Shown: positions 35,207 through 45,774, numbered from the stretch's first letter. The stretch: 64,000 nucleotides of DNA from Halarcobacter sp. (GCF_963675975.1 NZ_OY780939.1:868001-932000), one strand, 5' to 3'. Numbers and translations are program-made. Notes: generated by a model from the letters alone, not told the origin.

Positions 35207-35872
35207 TTATTTAAAATCACTTAAATACTTACTATACCAAGACCTTGATGCAAAATATCTAAACCGATTAATCTTGACATTCAATTTATTTTTACATTTT
35301 CCAAGTCTTTCTCCACAATTACAAGGGCAAGATAATTTATTTGCAACTCTTTTTTTTAACGAGAGCATTTTAATAATTTTCTTTATATCATTCTCATCTT
35401 CTATACCAAATATATTTCTATACTCTGAAAATATTCCTTCATCGCCATGAGCTAATTCATCAAAAACTAAATCTACTCCATCTTGTATTTTTAATGATAC
35501 AGCATATAGATATGGAACTAAACAATATTTAACAAATCCATTAAGTGTTGGTTCTTTATTTAAAAGTTCTAACAGTCTTAAAGGTGCACCTAAACATAAA
35601 CTATGATTATAAGTGCTCGGATTAATATGAAAATGTTCAGTTTTAGGAATTTTATCTCCTATCTCTTCAACAATTGGTACACTTGAGGGGAAGTCATTTT
35701 TAATAGTTATCTTCAATTTATAAGAATCAGTTAGTTCCTTATACCCATCAGTTTTTGCTTTAAAATGATATGTTCCTTCAACTATCAAGCCATCTAAATT
35801 TGATGGCTTGATAGACATATGGATATTATTATTTAAAAAATCTTCTAGTTTAATTTTATGGATTAAACTCAT
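35207..35872 (-). CDS. E2-like ubiquitin-conjugating-fold protein of type II-short CBASS
   Basis: A 221-residue protein with an E2-like core: FPSSVPIVEEIGDKIP, then HINPSTYNHSLCLGAP with the candidate catalytic Cys in LCLG. The C-terminal CPCNCGERLGKCK cluster could bind zinc. It directly follows the CD-NTase stop (TAA then ATG, no gap). In short type II CBASS an E2-only protein conjugates or primes the CD-NTase C-terminus; no E1/JAB genes are present here, consistent with that subtype. The CD-NTase family and the context make the assignment fairly safe. Confidence 0.78.
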   Translation of the reverse strand: MSLIHKIKLEDFLNNNIHMSIKPSNLDGLIVEGTYHFKAKTDGYKELTDSYKLKITIKNDFPSSVPIVEEIGDKIPKTEHFHINPSTYNHSLCLGAPLRLLELLNKEPTLNGFVKYCLVPYLYAVSLKIQDGVDLVFDELAHGDEGIFSEYRNIFGIEDENDIKKIIKMLSLKKRVANKLSCPCNCGERLGKCKNKLNVKINRFRYFASRSWYSKYLSDFK

Positions 35873-37063
35873 TTAAGACTTTCTCCAAGGTTTTGCAGTT
35901 TCCTCTTTTTTAATATTAAACTCATTTGCAAAGACCTCTGAAGTAGCTAAACCTAAAGCTATACCTATTTTTGTAGCTTCAGTTAAAGAAATAGACATCT
36001 TTTCTGCTACAAAATCCGAATCAAAACTACCATTATCGTTTCCAGTTATTGAAGCAAAATCTCTTCTTGCAGCCATAAGCCATAAGTTAAAGTTTTCTTC
36101 TAACTTTAAATGCTTATGGTCTGGAAGATACCACTTATCAGCAAAGTCTTCCTCAGGTCTAGTTGGGTTAGCTACTCTTGGTATAGTACTACTAATAAAG
36201 TCATCCATATCTCTTAAAATAGTTTTCAATGCACTTGCCAATTCTGTTTCTCCATTATAAGCATGAGTAGAAAGTGTTGTGATTATTACAGAGATTGGTT
36301 TTGAATCCTCATTATCTTTAAACATACAGTCTCTATGCCTTTTTAATAACTGAATAACTCTTTGTAATACTGTTTTTTGATTAAAAGTTGGTAACTTATC
36401 AACTTGTGCTTTTTCCATTAATAAAGTCACTTGATTTGGATGCATTCGAGACTCAAACCAAATAGCATATCCTTCAGGGTTACTTATATTCCAATCTGCA
36501 TCTATTTTATTATAGTTATCTTTTTCTATATCAGTTATAGATAACGATTTACTAGAAATATCTCTTGCTAAATTAGTATCTGCTACAAACTTTTCGTGAA
36601 TGTCTTCATAAATTAAATTTGTAATTGATTCATCTAATGGAATAGAAGGAACTATGTCCATATGAAAACTAAGAGAATCTTGATATTCAAGCCTCCAACA
36701 TCTTCTTTTTTCATCCTTTTCAGCCTTTATACCTTTTGATTTTCTATAAAGCTCTAACTCTATACCTATAATTTCTTTTAATTCCTTTTGTGTATGTGAG
36801 CCTTTTGAAATACCTGTTCTTGCATTACACGCTAAATCCAAATCATATTCTTCTTCACTATCTAAAGGTCTTATCGCGGTACCTAATCTAAATGAACCTT
36901 GAGGGAAGATGTGTACATCATTACTACTTAACAGTGAATCATCCCTATCAAACCAGTCTCCTAAATCTTCATACCTATTTTTTGCTTTTTCATATGCCGA
37001 GTCAGGTAATTCTAATAACTCTACAATTTTTTCTAATATTAAACTTTCTTTTCTGTTAGTCAT
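35873..37063 (-). CDS. CBASS CD-NTase (cGAS/DncV-like nucleotidyltransferase)
   Basis: The signature GSFRLGTAIRPLDSEEEYDLDLAC near residue 57 holds the GS motif and the two metal-binding Asp residues. A third acidic residue sits in SFHMDIVPSI. The enzyme makes a cyclic oligonucleotide after phage infection, which activates the effector encoded upstream. The ATG at 37063 has GGAG 8 bases before it and overlaps the stop of the effector gene. The C-terminus ends in KPWRKS, the tail that E2-type partners act on in related systems. Confidence 0.88.
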   Translation of the reverse strand: MTNRKESLILEKIVELLELPDSAYEKAKNRYEDLGDWFDRDDSLLSSNDVHIFPQGSFRLGTAIRPLDSEEEYDLDLACNARTGISKGSHTQKELKEIIGIELELYRKSKGIKAEKDEKRRCWRLEYQDSLSFHMDIVPSIPLDESITNLIYEDIHEKFVADTNLARDISSKSLSITDIEKDNYNKIDADWNISNPEGYAIWFESRMHPNQVTLLMEKAQVDKLPTFNQKTVLQRVIQLLKRHRDCMFKDNEDSKPISVIITTLSTHAYNGETELASALKTILRDMDDFISSTIPRVANPTRPEEDFADKWYLPDHKHLKLEENFNLWLMAARRDFASITGNDNGSFDSDFVAEKMSISLTEATKIGIALGLATSEVFANEFNIKKEETAKPWRKS

Positions 37064-38219
37064 TTGTATCTGCTCCAATAACTATTGTTTCCATAAACTT
37101 ATTATGTTTATTGTTTTGATCATAAATAATCCACTGCATATCTGATTTTGGCATTCTTATTCTTCCAAACTCTACTGAACATGATATAGGCATTGCAGGA
37201 AAAATTTTCAATGGTTTATTTGAATGCTTTTCATTAATCTTAACCATAAGTTTCCTCATCTCTTTTCTAAATAATGAGAGTTGAGATTTTGCTTTTATAA
37301 AGTCATTATGTAAAAACTTTTCAGAAACAGTCACTTCCCAAATATTCACATTTTCACCAGTAACTTCATAAACCCTATCTTCTGATATTTTTCCACTTAA
37401 CGATAAAACTAAGACTGGCTCTTTTGAATAATTACTTGGCTCTGAAATTAAAAACTCAAAGTCCTCTGGATCTTCTTGCCAACACCATGTTTTTGGTTCT
37501 CTTATCGGTTGATAGGTATCTACAGAAATTTTATCTGTAAACAACGTTCCAAGTTTTATTAAAAGAGGCATTGGTGCAAATGCAAATACCGAAAAGTCTG
37601 CAGGGTTATTATCTTTTATCTTTGGTAAGATTACTTCTTTGAAACTCTGTTCTAAGTTTTGTGATTCTGCTTGCCAAAAAATCATATCGTCATCTTTGAA
37701 AGATAGTTTTGTTGAAAGGTCTAATGGTAATTCGTTAACAGGGTATTTCTCTGGAAACATAGCTGCAAATACTTCTTTAGTATTTATTGTAGAGTTTTGT
37801 TCCCCAATATTAGCACAATATAAAACTACATGAGATCGTTTATCTATTGATATACTTGACGTAATATAAACTCTATATTCATGCTCATATTTCCATTGTT
37901 TTAATAATTCTGCAGAATATATTGTTCCATCAATATCTTTATCAATTTTCTTATGACAATCGTGACAAAGAAGCATTAAATTACTAATATTATTAATTAA
38001 TGCCTGGTCACTTGCTAATTCATCGCTCCAACCTCTAGGTCCATCTTCTGAGAATGAATAAATATGTGCTTTCTCTGATATATTAACTTTTTCTTGAGTA
38101 ACGGGAGATTTATATAGTACCCTATTACAACCATCAAACTGACATCTGCCAGCACTTTTTGCCCACAGTTCTTTTTCTACTGAAGGGTTTATATTTCTAT
38201 TTAAGACTTTTTCAGCCAA
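37056..38219 (-). CDS. cap5: CBASS effector: HNH endonuclease fused to SAVED domain (Cap5-like)
   Basis: The N-terminus starts with an HNH domain (ELWAKSAGRCQFDGC, EKAHIYSFSEDGPRGW, NLMLLCHDCHKKID). The remaining 250 residues fit the SAVED ligand-sensing domain (HVVLYCANIG, FAPMPLLIKLGTLF, PVLVLSLSG). On binding the cyclic nucleotide the HNH part cuts DNA. A longer frame opens at 38279, but family N-termini begin close to the ELWA motif and AAAGGA lies before TTG 38219, so this start is preferred. It is the first gene of the three-gene CBASS operon. Confidence 0.86.
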   Translation of the reverse strand: MAEKVLNRNINPSVEKELWAKSAGRCQFDGCNRVLYKSPVTQEKVNISEKAHIYSFSEDGPRGWSDELASDQALINNISNLMLLCHDCHKKIDKDIDGTIYSAELLKQWKYEHEYRVYITSSISIDKRSHVVLYCANIGEQNSTINTKEVFAAMFPEKYPVNELPLDLSTKLSFKDDDMIFWQAESQNLEQSFKEVILPKIKDNNPADFSVFAFAPMPLLIKLGTLFTDKISVDTYQPIREPKTWCWQEDPEDFEFLISEPSNYSKEPVLVLSLSGKISEDRVYEVTGENVNIWEVTVSEKFLHNDFIKAKSQLSLFRKEMRKLMVKINEKHSNKPLKIFPAMPISCSVEFGRIRMPKSDMQWIIYDQNNKHNKFMETIVIGADTND

Positions 38220-38392
38220 TAAAGTATCCTTTACATTAGTTGGTGTTACAAAAAAGGATATATTTAATAAAAAAATCAATTAATGATCTAGTTTATTTTA
38301 GTTTAATGTACAAGAAACTATACTTCTTTTGAACTTTTATAGATTAATTGTACTAATTACATCCAATTTTAGTAACACTTAATTTATACAAA

Positions 38393-38432
38393 AAGCGTGT
38401 AAAAAACCTGATTGCCGTCAGGTTATACGCTT
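38393..38432. other. Two-part stem-loop between CBASS and type III R-M
   Basis: AAGCGTGT pairs with ATACGCTT (one G-U) and encloses ACCTGA-ttgccg-TCAGGT. The structure is compact and GC-richer than its surroundings. It lies in a 395-base non-coding gap with no other feature besides the terminator at 38561. It could be a regulatory element ahead of the CBASS operon. Confidence 0.45.
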
Positions 38433-38560
38433 AAAACAATATACATCAGTGTTTAAATAATTAACTCGCTTCTATTCCATTTTGCTCCTTATATCAAATT
38501 AGATTTAGAAAATTTCCCATTTTCCAATATTTATTTTACATTTTTTTTTAAAAACCTTTA

Positions 38561-38587
38561 GGATATATTGCAAAATGCAATATATCC
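38561..38587 (-). terminator. Terminator of the type III R-M operon
   Basis: GGATATATTGCA-aaa-TGCAATATATCC is a perfect 12-bp stem with a 3-base loop, 29 bases beyond the res stop. On the minus strand it is followed by TAAAGG and then a long T-run. Confidence 0.7.
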
Positions 38588-38615
38588 TTTTATTTTGACT
38601 TTCTGTTTTCATTAA

Positions 38616-41600
38616 CTAGTTTCCATTAACTATCTTCATCAAGGTATCATAGTTATCTACCTTATCATACTTCACTTTATCTGTACTAATCTTTTTAAAG
38701 AACTCTCTAGCACAATCAATTTTTATCTCTTCAATCTTTCTAGTCTGCAGGCTTGACATACTTCCTTTTGTTTCAGCTACAAAATAGATGTATTTTACAC
38801 TTCCCTCTTCAAATGATATCGCCCAATCTGGATTGTAATTACCTACTGGGGTAGGGATAAAGAATCCTCTTGGTAATTTTGCATAAACAACAACTTCTTT
38901 ATTTGTATCAAGTTCATTTACAAAATCAATTTCATTTTTAGAATCAGTTACGATGTAATCGTAAATATGCTTATCCACTTTCTTTGCTTTAGAGAAGTTT
39001 TGTTTTTCACTTTCAGCAAAGAATATATCACTATCAAATTTTTGATCAATTGGACTATATGTAAGTTTATTTACTACCATAGCTGCTTTTTGCTCATTGA
39101 TGATTCTACTTGATTGAGAAATAAACTCTTCAGGATTTACTCTATAAAGTCTAAATTTATCAGGCTCTATTAATTTAAATATTTCACCAACTGTTTTTCT
39201 AGTAAGTTTAGTATTCTCTGCAACCTTACCTATAAGGTCATATCTAACTTTAGATTGTACGCTTCTAGTTTCTGATACTGTCTCTTTTTCTTCTTCTTTA
39301 AATCCAGCTCCAGATTTCAAAGACTCATAAGCAATATTATCTGTTTGAGTACCACCTACAACTGTATATTCTAAAGCTTTTACATGCAACTCTTTATTTA
39401 TAGCATTTTTTGCATTCTTAACAAGTTCACTACTATCAAAATCGACTGTATAAACAGCTTTTTGATTTATTTTATTCCATAGCTCTTGGAACTCTTTTTT
39501 CTTAAAGTTCTTTTCATTTATTGGATTTGTATTATCTTTAGTCTCATCTTCAACCATACCATCAAGAGCATTTTTGCTAAATAGGCTATCAATTAGTTGG
39601 AATACTTGTTCTTTATACTCTTCTAGCTCTTCTGGTAGCTTAGCAAGTGTTTCTTCATCTTTTGCATCATGGTAATCTTTTGATATCATATCTTCATCAT
39701 CTACATAATCATTTTTAACTAGATATTTGTAGATTTGTTTAGCCATTTTATCATCAACTTTGATTTTCTCTTCACCAACAATAATCGTCTTACCACTAAA
39801 GAAATCTGCATCTGCAACTTTAGGTCTAGTAGTTAATGTTTCACTAATATCTTTTTGTAAACCAGTAACAAAATCTTTATAACTTTCATTTGCTATTACT
39901 GTTAAGATATTTGTCTTATGAACTGTTGCAGGATTATCCATTCTTTCACCATGCTGATTTACACAGATTCTCATCCCTCTACCAACTTCTTGTCTTCTTG
40001 AAATAGTATTATCACTATGTTTAAGTGTACAAATTACAAAAACATTTGGATTATCCCATCCTTCTCTAAGTGCTGAGTGTGAAAAAATAAATCTAGTTTT
40101 TTCTTTAAAAGATAGTAGTCTTTTTTTATCTTTTAAAATCAAATCATAAGCATCTACATCATCTGCAAGTCCAGCATTTTCACCTCTTGCTGAAACTTTT
40201 GGATCAATCATCTTTTTATGTTTATCTTGAGCAAAATATCCATTATGAGTTTCATAGGCACCAATCCCTTTTAAATATTCTTCATAATCTTTATCATAAA
40301 TCAAACCAATATTTTTTACCGCTTCTTCATACTCTTCTTCAAAGATTCTCGCGTATTCACCATTTGATTCATCTTCATTATCATAAATTCTATATTTAGC
40401 TACTTCATCTATGAAAAATAGACTTAAAACTTTAATTCCCCTTGAATAAAGCATTTGTTCTTTTTGAAGGTGAGCTTTTATTGTTTCTCTTATTTGTATT
40501 CTTCTAATACTCTCTTCATTTACATCTCCACTAGCTTCACCAACACTAAGTTCAATACCATTTTTAAAGTAAATCTTGTTTTTATAAGCATCAATTTCAC
40601 TTACTACAAAATCTCTATATTGAGATAATCCTTCTGATTTAACTTCTAAATCATCACCTACTTCAATTTTTCTAGTAACTGTTTTTATACCACTATTAGT
40701 TCTTAGTTCAAACTCTAATCTTGCTATTGGTGGTTTAGAACTACTTATTTCTATACCTTCTAAATATAGATATGCATTTGTACCACTAAGCCCTTTTACA
40801 GTAATACCTCTAACAGATATTTTCTTAACTAGTTTTTGATTATAAGCATCAAGTGCATCTAATCTATGGATTTTGTTATATTCTTTTTTGAATGTTGCAG
40901 AATATCTGAGTATAAACAAAGGATTGAACTCTTTTAGAGATTTAAAACTCTTACTCTCTTTTTTAGCATCACCTTCTATCTTTTGAGGTTCATCTATGAT
41001 AAGTATTGGTCTATTTGCTTTTATAACATCAATTGGACGTCTACTATTAAAACTATCTAGTTCATCATAGATTCTTCTATTATCAGCTCCAGTTGCATTA
41101 AATGCTTGAACATTGATAATCATAATATTAATTCCAGCATCACTAGAGTAATCTTCTATATTATGAAGTTCTTTAGAGTTATAGATAAAAGATTTTACTT
41201 GTTTCCCATACTCTTCTTTAAAATATTCACGTGTAAGCTCTATAGATTGTTGAACACCTTCTCTAATTGCAATACTTGGTACAACTATGATGAATTTATT
41301 CCAACCATACTGTTTATTTAGTTCAAAACAAGTTTTCGTATAACAAAATGTCTTACCAGTACCAGTCTCCATCTCCACATCAAGGTTAATATCACATACA
41401 CTATTTGTAATCAACTTATCTGATACTGGAAGATTTTGTTCTCTTTGTACTTTATGGATGTTCTCAAAAATTTGAATTGGAGTAATAGTAAAATCACTAT
41501 TTTTAAATCCACTTAACTCTTCTTCAAAATCTATATTAGATTGCTCACCGTGAGCGACTGTTTTTATTTTCCCTGGATCTACTCTATAGCTAATACCATC

Positions 41601-41684
41601 TACTTTTTTTTGACCTCTAAAACAATCAACTACAGAATTTACTGCATTTTCTTGGTACTGCTGTTTTTTAAATCTAATATTCAT
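38616..41684 (-). CDS. res: Type III restriction endonuclease, Res subunit
   Basis: A 1,022-residue DEAD-like helicase/nuclease. Motif I is METGTGKTFCYT near residue 113, motif II DEPQ in LIIDEPQKIEG, motif VI RRQEVGRGMRI. The C-terminal PD-(D/E)xK nuclease is seen as NPDWAI...FVAETKG. With the Mod subunit it forms the complex that cuts unmethylated DNA after ATP-driven translocation or diffusion. It starts right after the mod stop. All key motifs are intact, so it should be active. Confidence 0.92.
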   Translation of the reverse strand: MNIRFKKQQYQENAVNSVVDCFRGQKKVDGISYRVDPGKIKTVAHGEQSNIDFEEELSGFKNSDFTITPIQIFENIHKVQREQNLPVSDKLITNSVCDINLDVEMETGTGKTFCYTKTCFELNKQYGWNKFIIVVPSIAIREGVQQSIELTREYFKEEYGKQVKSFIYNSKELHNIEDYSSDAGINIMIINVQAFNATGADNRRIYDELDSFNSRRPIDVIKANRPILIIDEPQKIEGDAKKESKSFKSLKEFNPLFILRYSATFKKEYNKIHRLDALDAYNQKLVKKISVRGITVKGLSGTNAYLYLEGIEISSSKPPIARLEFELRTNSGIKTVTRKIEVGDDLEVKSEGLSQYRDFVVSEIDAYKNKIYFKNGIELSVGEASGDVNEESIRRIQIRETIKAHLQKEQMLYSRGIKVLSLFFIDEVAKYRIYDNEDESNGEYARIFEEEYEEAVKNIGLIYDKDYEEYLKGIGAYETHNGYFAQDKHKKMIDPKVSARGENAGLADDVDAYDLILKDKKRLLSFKEKTRFIFSHSALREGWDNPNVFVICTLKHSDNTISRRQEVGRGMRICVNQHGERMDNPATVHKTNILTVIANESYKDFVTGLQKDISETLTTRPKVADADFFSGKTIIVGEEKIKVDDKMAKQIYKYLVKNDYVDDEDMISKDYHDAKDEETLAKLPEELEEYKEQVFQLIDSLFSKNALDGMVEDETKDNTNPINEKNFKKKEFQELWNKINQKAVYTVDFDSSELVKNAKNAINKELHVKALEYTVVGGTQTDNIAYESLKSGAGFKEEEKETVSETRSVQSKVRYDLIGKVAENTKLTRKTVGEIFKLIEPDKFRLYRVNPEEFISQSSRIINEQKAAMVVNKLTYSPIDQKFDSDIFFAESEKQNFSKAKKVDKHIYDYIVTDSKNEIDFVNELDTNKEVVVYAKLPRGFFIPTPVGNYNPDWAISFEEGSVKYIYFVAETKGSMSSLQTRKIEEIKIDCAREFFKKISTDKVKYDKVDNYDTLMKIVNGN

Positions 41685-41685
41685 A

Positions 41686-43656
41686 TTAGATAACCTTTAG
41701 GTCTGTATCAGGTGAATATTGTTTAAAGATTTGCTCTGTATTGATTCTAACATCATCACTTTCAAAGCTACTATCTTTGAACACTACTTTTAAGATATCA
41801 TCCATTTTAGCTATCTCAGTTACTAGTGCTTCATCTATAGTATTCTCAAAACAAGCAACAAGTACGTTATCATCTACAAAGTAAACTTCTTTTCCTAAGA
41901 TATCTTTTTTTACTATTGGTAAAGTTAAATCAACCCCACTATCAAGTAGTACTTGGAAAAGTAAATCTAAAGAGTTTCTATCATCTTTTATATTGTCAAC
42001 AGTAGTGTCAAAAAGAGATTCTTGTGTTATCTCATCTGGACTGTAGTAAACATTTTCCATATTAGAACTATCTATTTTAAGAACTCTAAATCCAATATCT
42101 AAATCACTTTTCCCACTCTCTTCAACTATTTTTTTACCAGCTCTTCTTATTCTTTCTTTACCTATTTCACAAATGGTTTTATAACCTGCTTTGTAGGCTT
42201 CAGATTTTTCATCAGTTAACTCAGGAATTTGTACACATATAAATTTTCTATTACCATTGTCTTCTTTATTAAGATGTATAATACTATGGGCAGTTGATGC
42301 GGAACCACTAAAAAAGTCCAAAACTATAGAGTCTTTTTCTGTAGCAAAATTTATAATTTTGGATAAAACTAACTCATCTTTAGGGTTTTCAAATATTTTT
42401 TTCCCAAATAGAGACATTAATCTTTTTGTTGAAGCTCTTCCATCCATATAAAAAACACTGTATGGAACTTCAGTCTCTCTATCTTTTAGGTAAGCTTTTA
42501 GTTTTGGAACTGTTGTATGGTCTTTCCCGAAATCTACTTTATCCTCCGCAATGAGTTTGTTTAATGTATCTAGCGTAAATCCCCAGCCTCTTGATGGTAC
42601 AGCCACTGGTAATTTGGTAATTGGATGTGGAATTTCATATCTTGGTCGTGAAGCTCCAGACTGTGAAGATATATTGTCTGGAAAATATATTCCTTTTGAA
42701 TCTACACTTGAATAATGTTTATTTTTTTTAGCTGGATCTGATTCTGGTAAGTTTTTAAACCAAACTTTCAATGCCTCTTCTATTTTTGAATAGTTGTTTC
42801 CGAATTCTTTTTTTAGCTTTTCATATTGTGCGTATATACTGTCAAGACCCTCTTTTCTTTGTCTCCATATAATATTTTTACTTTTTATAAATTCAATGTT
42901 TTTTACATAAATTAAAATATACTCATGTGATACAGACACATACCTTGAATCATTTTTTTTACCTGCTGACCATATTAATTCTGTAATAAAATTATTTTCA
43001 CCATAAATTTCATCACAGACTTTTTTTAAATTATGAGCTTCATTATCATCAATCGATATAAATATTACACCATCTTCTTTTAATAAATTTCTAGCAAGTT
43101 TAAGTCTTGGATACATCATAGATAACCAGTCACTATGGTATCTACCATTTGATTCTAAGTTTGCTACAAGTCTTCCCTCTTCACTTATCTGGCCACTTGC
43201 TTCAAGCTCTTCATCTTTGTCAATTGTAAAGTTATCTTTGTATACAAAATCATTACCAGTATTATATGGAGGATCAATATAAATCATTTTGATTTTATTT
43301 AGATAACTCTCTTGCAGAAGTTTTAAAGCTTCTAAGTTGTCACCTTCGATATATAGATTTTGTGTTGTATCAAAGTTTACACTATCTTCTACATCAGGTC
43401 TAAGCGTTTTATTTATAGGCTTATTAGCAGTTACTAATGCTTCTTTCTTACCAGGCCAATTTAAAGAGTATCTCTCTTTTGTACCATCAACAATATTTTC
43501 AGATAATTCTTGTTTTAACAAATCAAAATCAATAGCTTTTTTTACATTTCCCTTTTCATCTTTTGTTTCTGTTACACAGTTAGGAAATAGTGCTGCAATT
43601 TGAGCTATATTTTCATTTGTAAAATCAGGTGTTGTCATATCTAGTTTTTCTATCAT
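41686..43656 (-). CDS. mod: Type III DNA methyltransferase, Mod subunit
   Basis: A beta-class N6-adenine methyltransferase of about 656 residues. The catalytic DPPYNTG is near residue 137 and the SAM motif DFFSGSASTAHS follows near 450, the order of beta-class enzymes, with the target-recognition region between and after them. The ATG at 43656 overlaps the RloB-like stop as ATGA; an in-frame ATG lies 9 bases upstream. No simple-sequence tract of the phase-variable kind is seen in the gene. Confidence 0.92.
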   Translation of the reverse strand: MIEKLDMTTPDFTNENIAQIAALFPNCVTETKDEKGNVKKAIDFDLLKQELSENIVDGTKERYSLNWPGKKEALVTANKPINKTLRPDVEDSVNFDTTQNLYIEGDNLEALKLLQESYLNKIKMIYIDPPYNTGNDFVYKDNFTIDKDEELEASGQISEEGRLVANLESNGRYHSDWLSMMYPRLKLARNLLKEDGVIFISIDDNEAHNLKKVCDEIYGENNFITELIWSAGKKNDSRYVSVSHEYILIYVKNIEFIKSKNIIWRQRKEGLDSIYAQYEKLKKEFGNNYSKIEEALKVWFKNLPESDPAKKNKHYSSVDSKGIYFPDNISSQSGASRPRYEIPHPITKLPVAVPSRGWGFTLDTLNKLIAEDKVDFGKDHTTVPKLKAYLKDRETEVPYSVFYMDGRASTKRLMSLFGKKIFENPKDELVLSKIINFATEKDSIVLDFFSGSASTAHSIIHLNKEDNGNRKFICVQIPELTDEKSEAYKAGYKTICEIGKERIRRAGKKIVEESGKSDLDIGFRVLKIDSSNMENVYYSPDEITQESLFDTTVDNIKDDRNSLDLLFQVLLDSGVDLTLPIVKKDILGKEVYFVDDNVLVACFENTIDEALVTEIAKMDDILKVVFKDSSFESDDVRINTEQIFKQYSPDTDLKVI

Positions 43657-44357
43657 TGAGGGCATCCTTTTCTATCATCTTGGAAATGTTTGTGTTGTTT
43701 TAAATGTTCTAATTCATCTACTAATAAATGCATTTTAGTAGATGGGTCATCTGTACTTGCACTTTGTGCTGCTTTATATGTTACTGCACTATTTTCTCTT
43801 GCGTCTTCTAATTTTTCAGCTATTAGTTTTTTTGCAAATTCTCTATCTGCTTTTGTATAACCATTTACATGTGTTCTAAGTGAGGTACTTATCAATTGTC
43901 CACAAGGGCTATGTCCTGATGTACCAAAACTTTGTGTCGTTTGGCAAAAGTGCATTAATATCCAATATTCAAAACATGGTACTGATGTTATGGGACAAAT
44001 TATCGTATCACATTTTTTACGTGAACTTTCGTTAAAGTCTTTGATCGTTTGTAATGCTGATGTGTACGATTGATGTTGATCTTTATCAATGACACAGTAA
44101 ACTTTAGTATAGGGGTTCCCCTTATTACATGCATCTTTAATTGCTTCTTTTGCATGTTTAACTACAGAGTTTGGAGCAGACCCTTGTGATGGAACAATAT
44201 GAATCGCAGCATTATCTAAAGAAAGAAAATCTTTTAATTCTATTAGATAATTTGGTTCAGTTTGTGTTCCTTCACAAATGATTAATACAGTATCTCCAGT
44301 ATAACGAGTTTTAGTATTCCTCTTTTCAACATTAGTACTTCTATTTCTCCTCGACAT
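43653..44357 (-). CDS. rloB: RloB/AbiLii-like protein
   Basis: A 234-residue RloB-family protein: basic N-terminus (MSRRNRSTNVEKRN), VLIICEGTQTEPNYL with a TOPRIM-like Glu, and VYCVIDKDQH with the acidic pair. The start at 44357 follows GGAGTT and overlaps the RloA-like gene by 17 bases. RloA/RloB pairs are related to AbiLi/AbiLii abortive-infection proteins and are often inserted within restriction loci, as here before mod. Confidence 0.8.
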   Translation of the reverse strand: MSRRNRSTNVEKRNTKTRYTGDTVLIICEGTQTEPNYLIELKDFLSLDNAAIHIVPSQGSAPNSVVKHAKEAIKDACNKGNPYTKVYCVIDKDQHQSYTSALQTIKDFNESSRKKCDTIICPITSVPCFEYWILMHFCQTTQSFGTSGHSPCGQLISTSLRTHVNGYTKADREFAKKLIAEKLEDARENSAVTYKAAQSASTDDPSTKMHLLVDELEHLKQHKHFQDDRKGCPQ

Positions 44358-45642
44358 ATTGAACTCCCATAGCACGTTCTATACTTTTAAAATAAGGAAG
44401 TGCACCATATCTACCACTAAAGTAACTTTTTTCAATATCTGTTACACCTTTTCGTGGTTTAAATTCAACCAGTGAGAAAAGTTCAGTTGCTTTATTTTTC
44501 TTTTCACAAAACCATATTTGATCACGCCTAAAAATCTCTTGTGACATTACAGAAGTTTCGTGTGACGTAAAAATTAATTGGGCATGTTTTTTATTTGTTT
44601 CCTTACTATGAAATAACTCTATTAAAAACCTAACCATTAATGGATGGAAGTTATCATGTAGTTCATCAACTACAAGCACATTTCCATTTTCAAGAGTATC
44701 AATCCAAGGACCTAAAAATGCTAAAAACTTTCTTGTACCATCTGATTCTTCATCGAAGTCAAAATATATATCTTCTCCTTGAATATTTTTATGCACAGAT
44801 GCAACATCAAGAAGTTTTTTATCTTTAAAATCTTCCACTATCTTATTTCTTAATACATCAGGTATATCTTCAGACAGTTTTGAAGGATCAAACTCTTCTT
44901 CTGTAATTTTTAATTCTTCAATATCTAAATCTGCAACATTTAAAAACTTATTTATTAAATCTTTATACTCTTCTTGTTCGTATAGCTCATAGGTAAAACT
45001 AGGGTCTAGTCTTGCTGTACTTTCTAATACATGAAAAGTTTCATTAAACCAATCATAAACAGGCTTTAACTGTTCACTGTTTAATTGAGTTGCTGTTGAC
45101 AAAAATAGTGCATTCTTACGAGTAGATTCACTCCATATTTTTTTATTTCCATTAAACTTTGAACCAAAATACCAATCAGTTTTTTCTTCATCTTGATTGT
45201 ATTCTCTTTCAAACCAAGTTTGTGCAGGTCCTTCTGGAAAAGCATAAAGCCATTCTTCCAATATCTTTTCAGTATTTAAAATAAACCCATACTGATATCT
45301 AACCTCTTTAGAAACAAAGATTATTTCAAATTCAGTTGGTTCATCTTTCGTACCATTATCTAATAAAAAAGGTGTTATAGGTAACTTTGTACCTCTTTTA
45401 ATTTTTGAATCAGAGTCTAAAACTAATCTTTGCATAGTCTTCATAGCTTTTAGTAAATTACTTTTCCCAGATGCATTAGGACCATAAATAGTTGCACTAC
45501 TAAGTAGTTTAATAGGTTTCTTCTTTTCTGTTGTAGTAAATGTGTTAGTATCTTCTAGCTCTTTAGCATTTGACTTTACCATTGATAATGTTTGTTGCTC
45601 TTTTATAGAACGATAATTCTTAACTTTAAATTCAATTAGCAT
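44341..45642 (-). CDS. rloA: RloA/AbiLi-like AAA ATPase
   Basis: A 433-residue AAA15-type ATPase with FKVKNYRSIKEQQTLSM at the N-terminus, Walker A YGPNASGKSNLLKAM, signature-like ESDGTRKF, Walker B VLVVDELHDNFHP and the switch His in TSHETSVM. With the downstream RloB-like nuclease-fold protein it forms an AbiL-like pair. The overlap of the genes supports a complex. PARIS AriA shares the fold, but its partner is a different TOPRIM family. Confidence 0.82.
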   Translation of the reverse strand: MLIEFKVKNYRSIKEQQTLSMVKSNAKELEDTNTFTTTEKKKPIKLLSSATIYGPNASGKSNLLKAMKTMQRLVLDSDSKIKRGTKLPITPFLLDNGTKDEPTEFEIIFVSKEVRYQYGFILNTEKILEEWLYAFPEGPAQTWFEREYNQDEEKTDWYFGSKFNGNKKIWSESTRKNALFLSTATQLNSEQLKPVYDWFNETFHVLESTARLDPSFTYELYEQEEYKDLINKFLNVADLDIEELKITEEEFDPSKLSEDIPDVLRNKIVEDFKDKKLLDVASVHKNIQGEDIYFDFDEESDGTRKFLAFLGPWIDTLENGNVLVVDELHDNFHPLMVRFLIELFHSKETNKKHAQLIFTSHETSVMSQEIFRRDQIWFCEKKNKATELFSLVEFKPRKGVTDIEKSYFSGRYGALPYFKSIERAMGVQYVEEK

Positions 45643-45774
45643 TGTTTTACCTTATTATTAATCAATTGCCATATTTTGACATTTTATTGCAAAAAAGTCA
45701 AGTTGAATAGACTATTATATTAATTAAAGTTTATTTTTTGACATAATTTTGTAAAAAATGCACTTTGATTGTAA

